Origin: Monarcha castaneiventris obscurior
Lineage: Eukaryota > Chordata > Aves > Passeriformes > Monarchidae
Direction: 5' to 3'
Assembly: GCA_026261815.1 (NCBI GenBank)
Contig: JAMPIT010000848.1
Coordinates: 5,632,501-5,696,500 of the forward strand
Length of the DNA stretch: 64,000 bases
Shown piece after piece: positions 11,886-23,886 of the stretch. The translations under genes and the position numbers were made by a program. Within the stretch, counting starts at the first letter, position 1; every line of letters starts with the position of its first letter. The notes below the pieces were generated by a model. It did not search any database. It worked only from the letters and a program-made list of their open reading frames with translations, and had not been told where the DNA came from.

Positions 11886-14800
11886 TCCCCCCAGCCGGAG
11901 TCTCCCACCCTGGGCAGAGAGACCAAGCATCCCCACACATCCCTTTCTCCCCTGGCAGCTCAGGGCAGGTCTGGGTGCCCGTGGGTGACCACGCAGGGGC
12001 TGGGCAGGGTGCCCTCAGGTGCCCTTCGGACCCTCCTGGAGGCAGGGAAAGGCTGCAGGGAAAGGCACAGCTTCCTCTGGGCAGCCTCATTTCCTGCTTT
12101 GTGGCTTCACCAGCCTGTGGGAGCGTGCACAGGAACCCTGTGAGGCCTGGGGCACTCAGGCAGCACCCCCAGCCTGTCCTTTGGAAGTGCCTCATGACAT
12201 TGTGCACCATTTCTGGGTGACAACCTGGGGCTGGGGTCCCCTGAGCCCCAGCCTGGGGTCCCCATGCCTGCACAGCTCAGACCAGGCCAGACACAGGGCA
12301 CAGGGCACAGGGCACAGGGCACAGGGCACAGGGCACAGGGCACAGGGAAATGCCCCACACCTGGAACACCCTCCTGGTGCCTGGGGTGGGCTCAGGGTCT
12401 GCACGAGCGCTGGCCCCAGCTGCAACTGGCAGTGCTGGAGGGACAGGATTTCCCCAGGAGGAGGAGAGGAGGGCTGATGCACTCAGAGCCGTGCTGGGCC
12501 TCCCAGACCCTCCCAGCTGTAATTGTGCAGCTCGTTCATTCTGCATTTCTAATGGGGAAACACAGATGGTGACAGCTGAGTGCAAAATGCATCTATTAAA
12601 ATCTGCTGCTGATTGTTCCTCATAATGGGCTTGGGGTTTTTTGAAATCTGCTGCAGAGAATACACATCCTCATCAGGAGTGGAACAGGTTACATGAGACT
12701 CGTGCCCGTGTCTGTCTCTTGCCGATTGCCAGGCTTTTTTTGACCATTATTCATTATTTTCATAGCAGAATAACTGGAGATCCATTCCTGCTGGAGCTGA
12801 TTGGGAGCTAGTTATGTCCTGGCTGAGTTCTCCAGCCGGAGACACGAGGCCTCCCAAGGAGGGTGCCTGTGCCAGGAGAAGGGCTACCTGCACTCCAAGG
12901 CTGTCCTTTGAACAGCTGGAGGCTCTGGTGGCACCTGAAAAACCAGGGTGAGACCTTCTGCTGGACATCCTGAATGCCAAGGACATTCAGTCTGAAGGAT
13001 AATCTGGAGAAGCTCTGCCTGGCTCTGTGCACAAGATTCATTGTCATGTATGAAGCTCCTTCAGCTGCAAGGGGTTGATCTTAATCACTTCAGGGCAGAA
13101 GTGGAAATGTATTCGGTCCCAGAGAGATTTTTGGGAGCCAGGAGAGTCCGTGGGACCAGGCCCTATGCAGCCAGGCTGGGGAGGAGAACACTTTTGTGCC
13201 AATATTCCCCACTTTCTGCCTGAGGAACTTTGGTGGAGCAGAGAGGAGGGACACCAGGAATGTGGCTCCTGCTGAGCATGGCAGGATGCTGTAGGCATGG
13301 AGGAAATGTGGTGCCATCTATCCCCAGGCTGAGATTTATTATCCCTAACACCCCCTCATCATCCATCACCTACAGGTCAGGGCACCCATGAGACCAGCAC
13401 ATCCATGCAGGGGCCAGCAGGAAAACTCCCAGATGGACACAAAATTTGATGCCAAGTGCAGATATCCCCACTCGTGCCCGGTGCTGGGAGCGTGCTGGGC
13501 TCCCTGCTGCCAGGCTGGGTGATTCCACATCCACATCCCACAGCCCCGCCTGGCTCTGACAGCCCTGCAGCCCCATCCCAGGGATGTGCCAGCCCATCCA
13601 GCTCTGCCCGCAGCCCTGCACCACCTCCCTGCTCAGGGCCTGCCTGCACCACTCACACTCTGCTCCCTTGCCACGGAAAACCATCATTTTGCTGGAGAAG
13701 ATTTCTGAGCTGGCAAGATTTTCCCCAAGCCGGAGTGCGAGCGGAGCTCCCACTGCTCCGGCAGTGACCTTATAATTAAGCGGTGTAGAGGACACTGCTC
13801 CCAGCCGGCTCCCTGGGTGCTTATATTTCAGTTTGGGCTACATCCAGCCCTGGTAAATCCATTAATTACACTTCATACAGTGACATTTACTAACGAATGA
13901 AAGATTTCATTATGTCCGCCTGCTTCCTCAAGCACAGTAAGACCTCGGACAAGCTCCCCTGAGCCCTGGCCCCGATAATTTCAGTACCAGTACTGGACCT
14001 CCTTGTTACACACACGCCCCACCTGTGGGGAGGATTTAACCAAAGATCTTTTCTCTGATCTCCACTGTGCTGCTTGGATCCAGGGGCTGAGAAGGCAAGG
14101 CTGGGTTCATCCTCCCCAGCCTGGCTTCTGCACCGTGCAGGGACACAGGAGGCATCTCACTTCCAGGGAGAGAGCAGAGGTGCATTAAACTTTCATGGAA
14201 ACAAGGCAGCGACAAAGGCTGAACATGAGCTCTCCCCTTGGCAGCAGCTCGGGAGGAGCCTCCAGGCCCAGCCCTGCGGCACAGGGACCTGGCACTGATG
14301 CCAGGAAGGGCAGATTCTCACAGCAGCTCTGATCCGTGCTCTGAGGGATGTCTGTGTGGCCATGGCACCTCCAGGTGTGCTCTCTGAAATCTTCCTTTGT
14401 CCCATCAGTGTGTGGTTTTGACCCCCAAGATGTACTGAGGCAGCCAGAGATGAGGAAGCTTGGAAGGAGGGAGTCTGAGCTGTGGGGCAGGTTTGGGTGT
14501 AGCTCCTGAGCTCTGCAGAGGTTCACTGGAGGATGTGACCTCCACAGTTAGGGGTGCAATCAGAGGGAGTTTGAGTTCATGCAGAGGCCATTTTTCTGGG
14601 ATGGGATCCTCCTGTGAAGCCTGACATTCTCTCCAGCCCAGAGGCTGTGCTGCCCCCAGCTCCATTCAGCCCATCCTAGACACTGTGTGGGAGGAGGAGA
14701 AGGGTGGGATGGAGAGAACAAACTCCTGTGAGCGCTATGTTGGAGCAGCCCGTGTTTGGAGCAGCTTCCACAGCAGCTTTGAACAGCCAGCCACCTTCAG

Positions 14801-15654
14801 AACAGAGCAGGTTCCCACCTTTAGGAATTGCCCATCAGGAATTCTACCTCTGCTCACGCCCCATCCCAGCAATCCTACCACACTCACCTCAACCCTGAAC
14901 CCTGGCAACCCCTCCAGGAAGAACTCATCCCACATCTTTTTGTGTTCACCTCTAGTCCCTCCCAGGAGGGCTGCAGGGGCTGTGATCCAGCTCCCTGGCA
15001 ATGTGTGAGGCCGTGCTGCTCACCTGCATCCTGTAAATGTCCATCAGTGGGAGCTGCCACAAGCCATCCTTGGGACATCCAGGGACTTCTCCCTGCAAGC
15101 AAAAGCCCCTCAGAAGCTGCTGTACCCAGTATTATTTCTGGCAGATCACTGGTGCTTAAATGACAGCTACATTAGCTGAGTCAATGCTGAGGATGTAAAT
15201 GTGCAGCTGGCAGAGCTGGTGTTTAAGCAATAAGACATGACAGCGGTTGGGGTTTGAAGTGATTAGTGCCTGTGCTGGGTGTGCAGAGAGGCAGGAGGCT
15301 GAAGGTCAAGTGGCTGGAAGGGCAGGCAGAGCACAGGGATACCCATGGTGGGCACTGCAGAGCCCCGGGCTGGCAGGGCAGAGCTGGGCACTCTGTGAGC
15401 ACCCTCAGCCCAAGGGGACCATGCCCGGTGCCAGCAGACACTGATGCTGTGGATGTGAACAGAGCTGCTGTGGTGTCATTGGCTCTGTGAGGGCTTGGTT
15501 GGGCTGCACAGATGTCTGTGGCACCGCTGTGCCCTCGCTGTGCCCCTGCAGGTGTCCCTGGGTCCCGTGTGCTGCGCCCTCTCCACCCCAGCTGCTCCTG
15601 CAGGACAAATGAGGCAGGCACAAATGTGCCCCTGTGCTGGGGAGCACAGAGCCG
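11886..15654. other. single-copy non-coding stretch
   Basis: Mostly GC-rich, stop-poor sequence, apart from the (GGGCACA)n tract at 12293 and an AT-rich block at about 13810-13930 (TCCATTAATTACACTTCATA, 'cattatgtccgcctgc'). Minus-strand frames up to 236 codons around 11563-12273 overlap a CR1 piece and the heptamer tract, and are not genes. Confidence 0.4.
12293..12347 (+). repeat. (GGGCACA)n heptamer tract, G4-type
   Basis: About eight perfect copies of the 7-mer ACAGGGC. This gives eight GGG runs spaced by the 4-nt loop CACA, which matches the canonical G-quadruplex pattern on the plus strand. It lies in GC-rich single-copy sequence. Confidence 0.95.
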
Positions 15655-15885
15655 TGGAATCAGAGGGTACCCTGAGCTGGGAGGGACCCACAGGATCACC
15701 CAGCCCAGCCCCTGGCCCTGCACAGACACCCCAACAACCCCACCCTGGGCATCCTGGAGCTCTGGCAGCCTCGGGGCCGTGCCCATTCCCTGGGGAGCCT
15801 GGGCAGTGCCCAGCACCCTCTGGGGGAAGAACCTCTTCCTAATACTGGTATTCCTGATACATTCTAATTGTTCCTCTTCTGATAC
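15655..15885 (-). repeat. CR1 LINE, 3' fragment (tandem copy 1)
   Basis: Reverse complement of the CR1 subtype with 'gagctgggagggacccacaggatcacc', 'ctggccctgcacagacaccccaac' and 'ggagctctggcagcctcggggccgtg'. It shares an unusual tail, ATACTGGTATTCCTGATAC, with the copy at 16075. Relative to that copy it lacks about 24 bp between 'gggcatcc' and 'tggagctc'. Confidence 0.88.
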
Positions 15886-16074
15886 TTCAGAGGTACCTAC
15901 ACCATCCCAAACACAGGGACTTACCACTGTACACAGGGTAAGGTAAAGCAGACAACAACTCCAGCAGCATTTTTGGCTGGGTTTACAAACATTTTATATA
16001 CCCTCCAAATAAAAATTACAAAATAAAGAAAACCCCAATCCTCTGGTCAGCACCTGAAAGCAAACCTCAGAAAA

Positions 16075-16319
16075 CAGAATGTCCTGAGCAGGAAGGGACC
16101 CACAGGGATCATCCAGCCCAGCTCCCAGCCCTGCACAGACCCCCCAACAACCCCACCCTGGGCATCCCTGGCAGCGCTGCCCAAACGCTCCTGGAGCTCT
16201 GGCAGCCTCGGGGCCGTGCCCATTCCCTGGGGAGCCTGGGCAGTGCCCAGCACCCTCTGGGAAAGAATCTTTTCCTAATACTGGTATTCCTGATACATTC
16301 TAAGTGTTCCTCTTCTTGT
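16075..16319 (-). repeat. CR1 LINE, 3' fragment (tandem copy 2)
   Basis: Same subtype and orientation as the copy 420 bp upstream. It includes the segment missing there ('ggcagcgctgcccaaacgc'). Both end in the same atypical ATACTGGTATTCCTGATAC followed by 'attctaa'. That points to a local duplication of one insertion rather than two separate retrotranspositions. Confidence 0.88.
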
Positions 16320-17200
16320 CTAATGGTTTGAAATCCTGGCTTAAATTCTGACTTTTTAGGTTGGACATCCCTGACACAGCCCTGGCATTGGGATGGCAGT
16401 GAGCTTCCTCATCAACTGACCTGCTCCAGGAGGGAGCTGTGAGCTCAAGACCAGGGAGCATCCTGCTCCTGCTGCAGGATTTGGCAGACAGGACATCTCA
16501 TCCCTGGCTGTAGCCCCTGCAATGCCACGCTGCTGTATCACCTTCCTTCTCTCTTCTTTCTCCACTCAGCACAGAAGAGTTTTCCTACCCACTTGACTTT
16601 CTTGTTGTCCTGCTTCTGGGAGTCTGAAGGTGGCCCTGGGCATGGGCTGAGGGGCAGAGCTTGCCTGGAGCCAGGGCAGGACAAAGGCAGCAGTGGAACA
16701 GCCAGGTCACAGCAGAACTTGAGCTCCAGGGGCTGCGGAGCAGGGGGCTGCAGGCTGCTCCTCTGCTGCTGGGTATTTCTCACCTAGCTGCTTTAATGGG
16801 GGCAGAGTTGCATGAGAGTGATTTTAACCCTTCCTTTCAAGAGACTGGAAGTTAATCTAAGCCCAAGAGGCAGGTGGGTGTTCCCCAGGAGCAGGGACTA
16901 CTCAATTTATTGCACAGAGTGCAACGTTCTGGTGACCTCCCTCTCTCCTGCCACGAGAGAGGCTTAATGGGGGGGGTCAGGGGAGCAGCAGCTCCTGCCT
17001 GGGATCTGCAAGGATGTCACACAGCAGGCCTGGCTCCGATGGGGAAAGATGTAAGACGTGGAGAAGAGGGAAATCAGTGGCAGGAGAGGATTTCAGGTAG
17101 CTGAGTTCCCCTCCATAGTGTTCTTACATCAAAAATGCTCCCACAGCAGAGAATCCTGTAGGACAAGGAGACCTGAGTGGTGGTATTGGGAAATGCAGTT
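16320..17200. other. single-copy non-coding stretch
   Basis: GC-rich sequence with no recognised repeat family or gene. Confidence 0.4.
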
Positions 17201-17345
17201 ATTCATGGAATCAGGGAATGGTTTGGGTTGGAAGGGACCTTAAAACTTTTCTTGTCCCACTCCTCTGCCTTGGGCAGGGACACCTTGCACTAGATCAGGT
17301 TGCTCAGAGCCCCATCCAGCCTGGTCTGGGACACTTCCAGGGACT
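17201..17345 (-). repeat. CR1 LINE, 3'-end fragment (minus)
   Basis: Starts with the inverted tail (TTCATGGAATCAGGGAATGG), then TTTGGGTTGGAAGGGACCTT, 'cttgggcagggacaccttgc' and GCTCAGAGCCCCATCCAGCC. It is 5'-truncated after about 145 bp. Confidence 0.9.
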
Positions 17346-18666
17346 GTTAGACCACACAGAGCTGGTTTGTGGTGCAGACTCTGAGCATTTATCTGCTGGG
17401 TACAAAGGGGATGGGAAAAATCCAGATAATTACTGGGAGCTGTTGCGGTCCATGTTGGTACCAGGGGTGTAGGCAGGAGTACAAGGCTGGTCTGGGATGC
17501 CCAACACAGGCTGCCTGGCAGGGGCTGGATGCAGCAGCACCCTCAGGGGCACCGAGGATGATCCCAAAACTGCTGGACAGGCAGGAATCAGGAGGGTTGG
17601 TGCAATGGTGAGATGATGGAGCGCAGAGGGGAGATGGGGCAGGGGTGGGAGGTGAGGATCCAGGACAGGAGGGATGGTCTGCACCTTAACCTTGGCAGAG
17701 CCAGCTGATGGTTTTATGCTCCAAGGGGTACTAGGGGCATATTTAGCCTGGGGCCTGGGGACAGCTGGAGGAAGAGTGCCTGGTCCAGGTGACCTCTTTG
17801 GCTTGGTGGGTGTAGCTCAATGCACCTCCAAAAGGACCAGTTGGACACAACAATCACCATGAATGAAGGAGGCCACCTGCTTGGCATCACCACCGATCCC
17901 AGCTCCGTGGGTATCCAGGAGCCCTGGTGAGGGAGGATAATCCATGAAGCTGGTGCTTTACTGGAGTGCTGGGAACACAGCAGGATGGTGGGAGGGTGGC
18001 AGGACATGTGACAATGGAAGGAAGAGCATCATTAAAACACCAGGTGGAAAGAGGAGCCCGAGGGAATCCCTGTGGGTGGAAAACCCGAGGTCTAATAACA
18101 AAAATATGCTACAGGATGGCTCTACTCTGACAGCAGCAGTGGGGAAAGATTAAGTGGGATGAGCAAAGCTGCAGATTTAGGCCAGGTAGTGACAGTGGGA
18201 AATGTCAGCTACCCACACACGCACCAGGTCAGTGGTTGCACTACAGAGATTTTACTTTTGAACATGACAAAATCTGTGCCCCAGAGGGATCAACCTTACA
18301 GCCTGTGAGGGGCAATGCTGGTCTGGTTTAGCCTTGATGCAGAAGGTGTTGCTGGGCCATCTCCTGGACTTGGTCAGGCTTGGCAGTGAGGGCAGCAGGA
18401 GAATGTCCCTGTCCCGTGTGTGCTCGCCTGAAAATGAGGGACAAGGACACCAAAGCTGTGCAGAGAGCAAAGAGCTGCAGAGCAGCTCAGGGGGAATTCT
18501 ATAAAGCTGGTGGGGGATTGGTTTAAAACCGAGTCAGAGCTCTGCTTTTCCCAGAGGACTGTTGGAGCTGCCTGTCCCAAGGAGGTGGTGCCAGCAGGGT
18601 CAGGAGGGGCTTGGACAAATTCATGGAGAGCAAGTCACTGGGTGGATGGACAGGACAGGGTGATAC
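17346..18666. other. sequence between CR1 pieces, unrecognised
   Basis: Purine-rich, GC-rich sequence without a recognisable family. It lies between a minus-strand and a plus-strand CR1 piece and could be an old, unrecognised transposon. No open frame longer than about 100 codons is convincing. Confidence 0.35.
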
Positions 18667-18812
18667 CTCCTGGAAGTGATCAGATCCAGGCTGGATGGAG
18701 CTTGGAGCAACATGGGCTAGTAGAAGGTGTCCCTGCCCATGGCAGAGGGTGGGATTAGGTGATCTTTAATTTCCTTTCCAACCCTAATCATTCTACAGTT
18801 CCATAATGATAT
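18667..18812 (+). repeat. CR1 LINE, 3'-end fragment
   Basis: Shows TCCTGGAAGTGATCAGATCC, 'aggctggatggagcttggagcaacatgggctag', 'ccctgcccatggcagagggtggg' and a tail with CATTCTACAGTTCCATAATG. It covers only the terminal 145 bp. Confidence 0.9.
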
Positions 18813-19599
18813 GATTTTACGTTCCCTAATCCAGCAGCTGAGGGCTGCCCACCAGGGCAAGCCTGGATGCTGCTCCTAAGGCAGAACAGGCAATTTTGGT
18901 GGCCCCTCACCCTCCTTACTTCCCTTTTGCACATCTCCACAGCAGGCAGTGTTTAGGATCTTAACCAAATGTGGCTTTTTAAAACAGGTGCTCAGAAACA
19001 ATTTTTTTGTTGTTGTTGATTTTCTCTCTGCAAATAAAAATACATTCAGCAGAAGCAAATAAGCCCGAGCAGGTTTTTCAGACCCTTCATATGGAAAAAA
19101 AATAAGTTACCTACGAGTTTTGTGGTGATCAGAGCCAAACAATGGGCAAATGTTGTCCCAGTGAGGATGGGGACGGAGACAGGGAGTTGCACAAAGTGCA
19201 GAATTCACAGCCTGGTCTCTGCTCTCAAAACCCAAATCAGCCAAGGGAAAGCAAACTCCTCCTCTCCCCTGGACACCCTCCATCATCACCTACATCATCA
19301 GAGCCTCATTAAGCTCCCAGGCTTCCAAGGTGCTCCCTGAACCTGCACTGCTCCCTCTGGCCGTGGCACGGGTGGCCGTGGGTTCCCGGTGCTGATGGAT
19401 CTGACTGTGGGTAGAAACCAGGAATAATCCCCTCGCCCATTTATCTAACGAGGAAAATTCATTTCCTTTGTGCTCCAGCTCCTGCCCTGGCAGATTTGGC
19501 TGGGCACTTTGTCCCTCCCTGCCACTGTCCCTCTCTTGCTCCTCGTGTGACAGCACCAGCACAGCTCCATCCCTCAGTCCCAGCCTTTATCTGTGAGCT

Positions 19600-20620
19600 T
19601 CCCTGGCCCTGACAGTAAAAAATGGTCTTTTATGTGCTGCAGAAGTTCATAGCGTTCCAGCATTGATAGGGATGGAGTGCAAAAGAAATAAAATCAATAA
19701 AATATTCAAAGCTTTCACATTATAAGCTCCAGCAAAACTTTTTACCAAATGTTTACTGTATAATAAATTCTATTAAAAAGCCCGAGCTTGTATGCTGAAG
19801 AGGGGTGGAACGTTGTCACTTTAATTGCAATGGCATAAATATTTGATATTCAGTAAATTAGATCTGTAGCTCTGAAAACATTCTTGCAAATGGATTTTTA
19901 CCTGTAGCACAGTGCCATTAGCAGGAGAAAGTCAACACAGCCCCAGGGCCTGTAATTAACTCAACCCAAGCAGAACTAAACATTTTTGACAGTTTTCCTG
20001 GTCTGGAATTAACTGTCATAGCAGAGAATGAAAGGAAGTGCATTGTCACATTATGTTTACGTAAAGTCTGTAAAATGCTGTGTTTTGTATTTTTGTTTTG
20101 TTAAGTCTGAGTTTCATGCCCCATTATTTTTTTCATCATTAGAGACAAGCTTAAAAACAACTAATGATGGATTTTATATCCTCAGAGTAGTCTGGAAAAA
20201 AAAAAAAGGGGGAAGACATTAGTTGGGTAATTCAATTTTTCTTTATTTTTTTGTCTGTAATGAAGCATGGTACACTGTGTTCTGGTATAAATCATAATGC
20301 TGTGACATTTGAAGACATTAGAAACTCTGGTTTTCCTATCTGATGCCGGGTTCTCAGATAATAAGCAGTTGTCTAGCCCGTGTCTGTCTATTTTCTTGGA
20401 GGTGGGGGAGGGTGTATGTCTGTTTTTTCCTTCTTTTCTTTCCTCTTTTTTTTTAAATTTTTTTTATTTTGTATTTACAAAAATAACTGTCACTCCACTG
20501 AAATGCAAACCCTTGAGGGCAAATCTACTTAATGCTTCCCTGAAAGCTACTTATTGTCCAGTAGCTCAGAGAAAATCTGTACAGCAGTAATTGAAGGGAT
20601 GTGTTGAGCTCCCTGACATT
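19600..20620. promoter_or_regulatory. long AT-rich single-copy block
   Basis: About 1 kb of AT-rich, single-copy sequence. It includes AATCAATAAAATATTCAAAG, TGTTTACTGTATAATAAATT and CCTGTAATTAACTCAACCC. No transposon family is recognisable and no ORF exceeds 100 codons. It could be conserved non-coding sequence or simply old neutral DNA. Confidence 0.2.
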
Positions 20621-21759
20621 TTGTCCCAGAAATTATCTTACCTGAAAAAGAAAGGGGTGTTTAGCAGAAGAGCTCCTGTGCAATTTGGGGATGGAAGGAT
20701 GCTCATAAACAAGCTGATTAAAATAGATGGGGTTTGCTACATTTATAGTAATAACTTGGGCTAATAGCTTGCATTAAAGGGGGAAAACCTGTTTGGATGG
20801 CAAATATACGTCTGCTGCAAGCAGGGATTGTGTTATAATCTTGTCTCATTCCTGACATCTTGAGAAGACAAGCAAATAAGGAAACAAAAATGTCAAGATT
20901 TTTTTTTCTTCCTAAAGATTGCCAGATAGGGAGGAAAAAAAAAAAATCAAGGCAAAATTAACAGTGCTCTCAGCTCCTGCCTGTGCTGCTCCGCCAGGCT
21001 GCTCACCTCAATGAAAAGCTTTTATTTTGAATTTCTGAATATCTCAGGGAAAGAAGAGAAACCCCTCTTTTCCCAAGATACATCATGCAAGAAATGACCT
21101 CAGCTCGATGCAATTTTTATTTTGCATTCCATTTCAGCGTAGAAGTCCCTCCCGTTCCTGCACCGGGCACGGGAGGCGTTTTAATGGTTCCTCATCAACC
21201 TGCAGTTGCCTGTTCACTTCAGTCTCCTATTATGGCATTTTCCACATCTTCATCCGTATCCAGAACCACTTCAGCGATGAGCACACAACGTCTTCATTAA
21301 GGGAGAGAGAGAGAAAAGCCAGAAATGCAGGAAAGCAGCCCCTGGGAGGGGGGAATCTGTGCAAAACCCCTCATCCAGGAGCTTTCTCACCACAGCAGGA
21401 AGGGGACCCTAACACTGGGAGAATTATCAAGCGAGAGCAGAGGAGGTTTAGCTGCTCCTGAAATCGGAGGCTCGGTTTGGAGTCACTCCATTCCGGCTGG
21501 GAATTGCAGCCATGGGGAATGTTGATGGGATTCATAGCTGCAGCTCCTCAGGGGTTGGATGCTGCTGGTGCTGAGCCTGTGGCCAGCGCTGGTGGGAGCT
21601 GCCAGGGCTCCGTGGCTGCCCCGGGGTGCTGAGCCCCTGGCAGGATCAGGGGAGGCTCCTGGGGAGCAGGACTGGCAGCTGCTGCTGCCTCTCTTCTCAC
21701 CGAATCAGGCAAATTACAGAGCGCTGGATCTTCGCTAAATTAATTAGCTCAATTAGGCT

Positions 21760-21773
21760 GGGGGGGGGGGGGG
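21760..21773 (+). repeat. 14-G homopolymer
   Basis: An uninterrupted run of 14 G directly after AATTAATTAGCTCAATTAGG, where the composition switches from AT-rich to G-only. It is likely to be length-polymorphic and error-prone in sequencing. Confidence 0.95.
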
Positions 21774-22689
21774 ATGCAGAGGCGTGGGTGTGCTTCTTCT
21801 CACTTTCCTTCTTTGATCCCTCACCTCTTCCTGCAGGCCCTGAGGTTTATGGGCATCCCCACGGGACGATTGGGGTTTAGGGCATCCCCCATGGGATGAC
21901 TGGAGCCGCTGCCATCCCCGGTGGCCCCTGGGGCTTCCCCCAGCCCGAGTGTTTCTGGGAGCACTGGGAATGCTCCAGCATGAGCTTTGAGATTCCTGAG
22001 CACCTTCCTTCTCCCAGCTTGGCTTTGGGCTGGGGCTGAGATTTTTGGCATGAGGGGCATTTGCTGCTTGCCCATGGGATCCCGTCCCTGGATGCTGCCA
22101 CCAGCACCCCGGCACCAAGCATGGCACACGTGGGAGGCTCCACGGCACAGGGCTGGAGGGAGCGTGTCCCTGTGCCCTGGGATGGGCCACGTCCTGCCCT
22201 CCTACCCCCTCACACCTCCCTGCCTCTGTCTTCCCCCCGGCTGTGGGTTTGTTGTGGGAAACTGGGATCCCAGAGTGCTGCAGCTCTCAAATAGGAAATA
22301 CATCACTTTTCTGTCAGCTCCTGCTCACAGCGTTTCAGGTCAGGCAGCTGCAGTCCCAGCCTTGGCAGGTGCTGGGATCTCCCTTTTGGGATCAGGCCAT
22401 GCCTCTGCCAAGCCCTTTGCCTCCCACCACCAGCAGAAAAGCTTGCCATTCCATGAGAAAACAAGGAGCCTTGGGAATGCTGGGGATGCCCAGGTCCCAC
22501 TGCTACCATGGGTGGTCACATCTTGCTCCCAACACCAGGATGGTGTTCAGGACCTCCTCCTGCAGCCCCATGCTGGAGAAACGTCTTCACTCCTCCACCT
22601 GACCCCCCTGGGAAGCTGCCACATCCAAAGCTCTTTTCTCGTATTTGCATGTGACAAAAGATTCAGCACGTGGAGAAGAACCCAAGTTC

Positions 22690-22940
22690 TGATCTATTGG
22701 TAGCAACTAAACAGTAAAAGACAGCACAGGGTCTATCAATACTGCTTAGCAGTGGAGCCTGGTGTAATCTCCTGCGTGGCAAAATAATCAGGAGTGTCAC
22801 TTTTCATAGGATTCATCAGAAACAATGAGACAGTTCACAAACAATCCTAGCCCAGCATTGACGATCAGATATAAAGAGACCTGAGTGCAATTACTAAAGA
22901 AAACAATTATGTGTCAGCAAATATATTCATCTTCATTTGA
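22690..22940. promoter_or_regulatory. candidate conserved non-coding block
   Basis: Single-copy sequence combining SOX-like ACAAT motifs (GAAACAATGAGACAG, CACAAACAATCC) with homeodomain cores (GCAATTACTAAAG). It contains isolated CpGs (CTGCGTGG, TTGACGATC). The regulatory call is inference. Confidence 0.22.
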
Positions 22941-23497
22941 TTTAAGCACCCACCTTCCATGGCTCTAAAAGGGATTGGAATGTTAACTCAATTTGTGGGG
23001 CAGCAAATTGAGGCAGCACAGATGTGATTTCAGCGAGGTGGTGCAGAGGGATAGAGCAGAAACACAGATGGGATGAAGCTCCAGGATGGACATTCCCATC
23101 CCAGCTCTGCATGGGGACCCTTCCAAAGACCTGGTGGCTTCTCCCATGCTTGGAGCACACCAGGAATTGACTGAGTTAAGGCTTCATTCTTCTACTTCCC
23201 CTAAATTCCTCTAAATTTCCTCTGAATGAAAACATGTTTTGCAAAAACTAATATAAATGGAAAACCGGGTTTAGATCAAAAGTAACCTCCATTAAAATTT
23301 TTTCTCTTAGTGCAAAGGATAATATTTTTTTTTCCTTTGAGCAAGAATAAGTGTGTTTATTTGTGCTTGAAGAAAGCACCCATTTCTGCAGCTCTTTATC
23401 CTGGCCACAGCCTAGAGACTGAGATACCTGGAATAACCAGGGCCCTTCAGGTCTCCTCTGTGTTCCTGGGCTCTGATCTTCCAGTACATGAAGCCAG

Positions 23498-23886
23498 ACT
23501 GAGTTTGGGCTGTTCAGCCTGGAGGAGAGAAGGCTCTAGGGAGAGCTTAGAACCCCTTCCAGGGCCTAAAGAGGCTCCAAGAAAGATGGAGAGGGGCTTT
23601 AGACAAGGACTGGTGATGACAGGGCCAGGAAAAATGGCTTTAAGCTGAAGGAGGGTAGATTTAGATTGGATATCAGGAAGAAATTCTTCCCTGTGAAGGT
23701 GGGGAGGCCCCGGCACAGGGTGCCCAGAGAAGCTGTGGCTGCCCCTGGATCCCTGGCAGTGCCCAAGGCCAGGCTGGACAGGGCTTGGAGCAACCTGGGC
23801 TAGTGGAAGATGTCCCTGCCCATGGCAGGGGGTGGCACTGGATGAGCTTTAAGGTCCCTCCAACCCAAACCATTCTGGGATTCTAT
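23498..23886 (+). repeat. CR1 LINE, 390-bp 3' fragment
   Basis: One of the longer copies in the window. It begins near 'gggctgttcagcctggaggag', passes through 'aaccccttccagggcctaaag', AGATTGGATATCAGGAAG, AAATTCTTCCCTGTGAAGG and the full 3' block, and ends in CATTCTGGGATTCTATG. It is non-coding UTR-type sequence only, without any RT segment. Confidence 0.95.

Larger units (their letters stand above)
18813..23497. other. single-copy stretch with AT-rich core
   Basis: About 19600-20980 is AT-rich and repeat-free apart from T-runs (pyrimidine-rich 20425-20480, an A-run at about 20936). It holds many ATTA/TAAT cores. About 21500-22650 is GC-rich. A 14-G homopolymer is at 21760-21773, a (GA)n tract at about 21301-21314, and another AT-rich block at 22690-22940. 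No gene is recognised. Confidence 0.4.

Noticed and set aside
11563..12273. 236-codon minus-strand frame
   Set aside because: It covers a CR1 fragment at 11755-11885 and GC-rich single-copy DNA. It has no domain and a competing frame of 173 codons overlaps it.
12293..12347. Interstitial telomere repeat
   Set aside because: The unit is GGGCACA (7 bp), not TTAGGG.
17346..18666. Degraded retroviral or LINE interior between CR1 pieces
   Set aside because: No reverse-transcriptase, integrase or other family motif was recognisable in any frame. It is left as unrecognised sequence.
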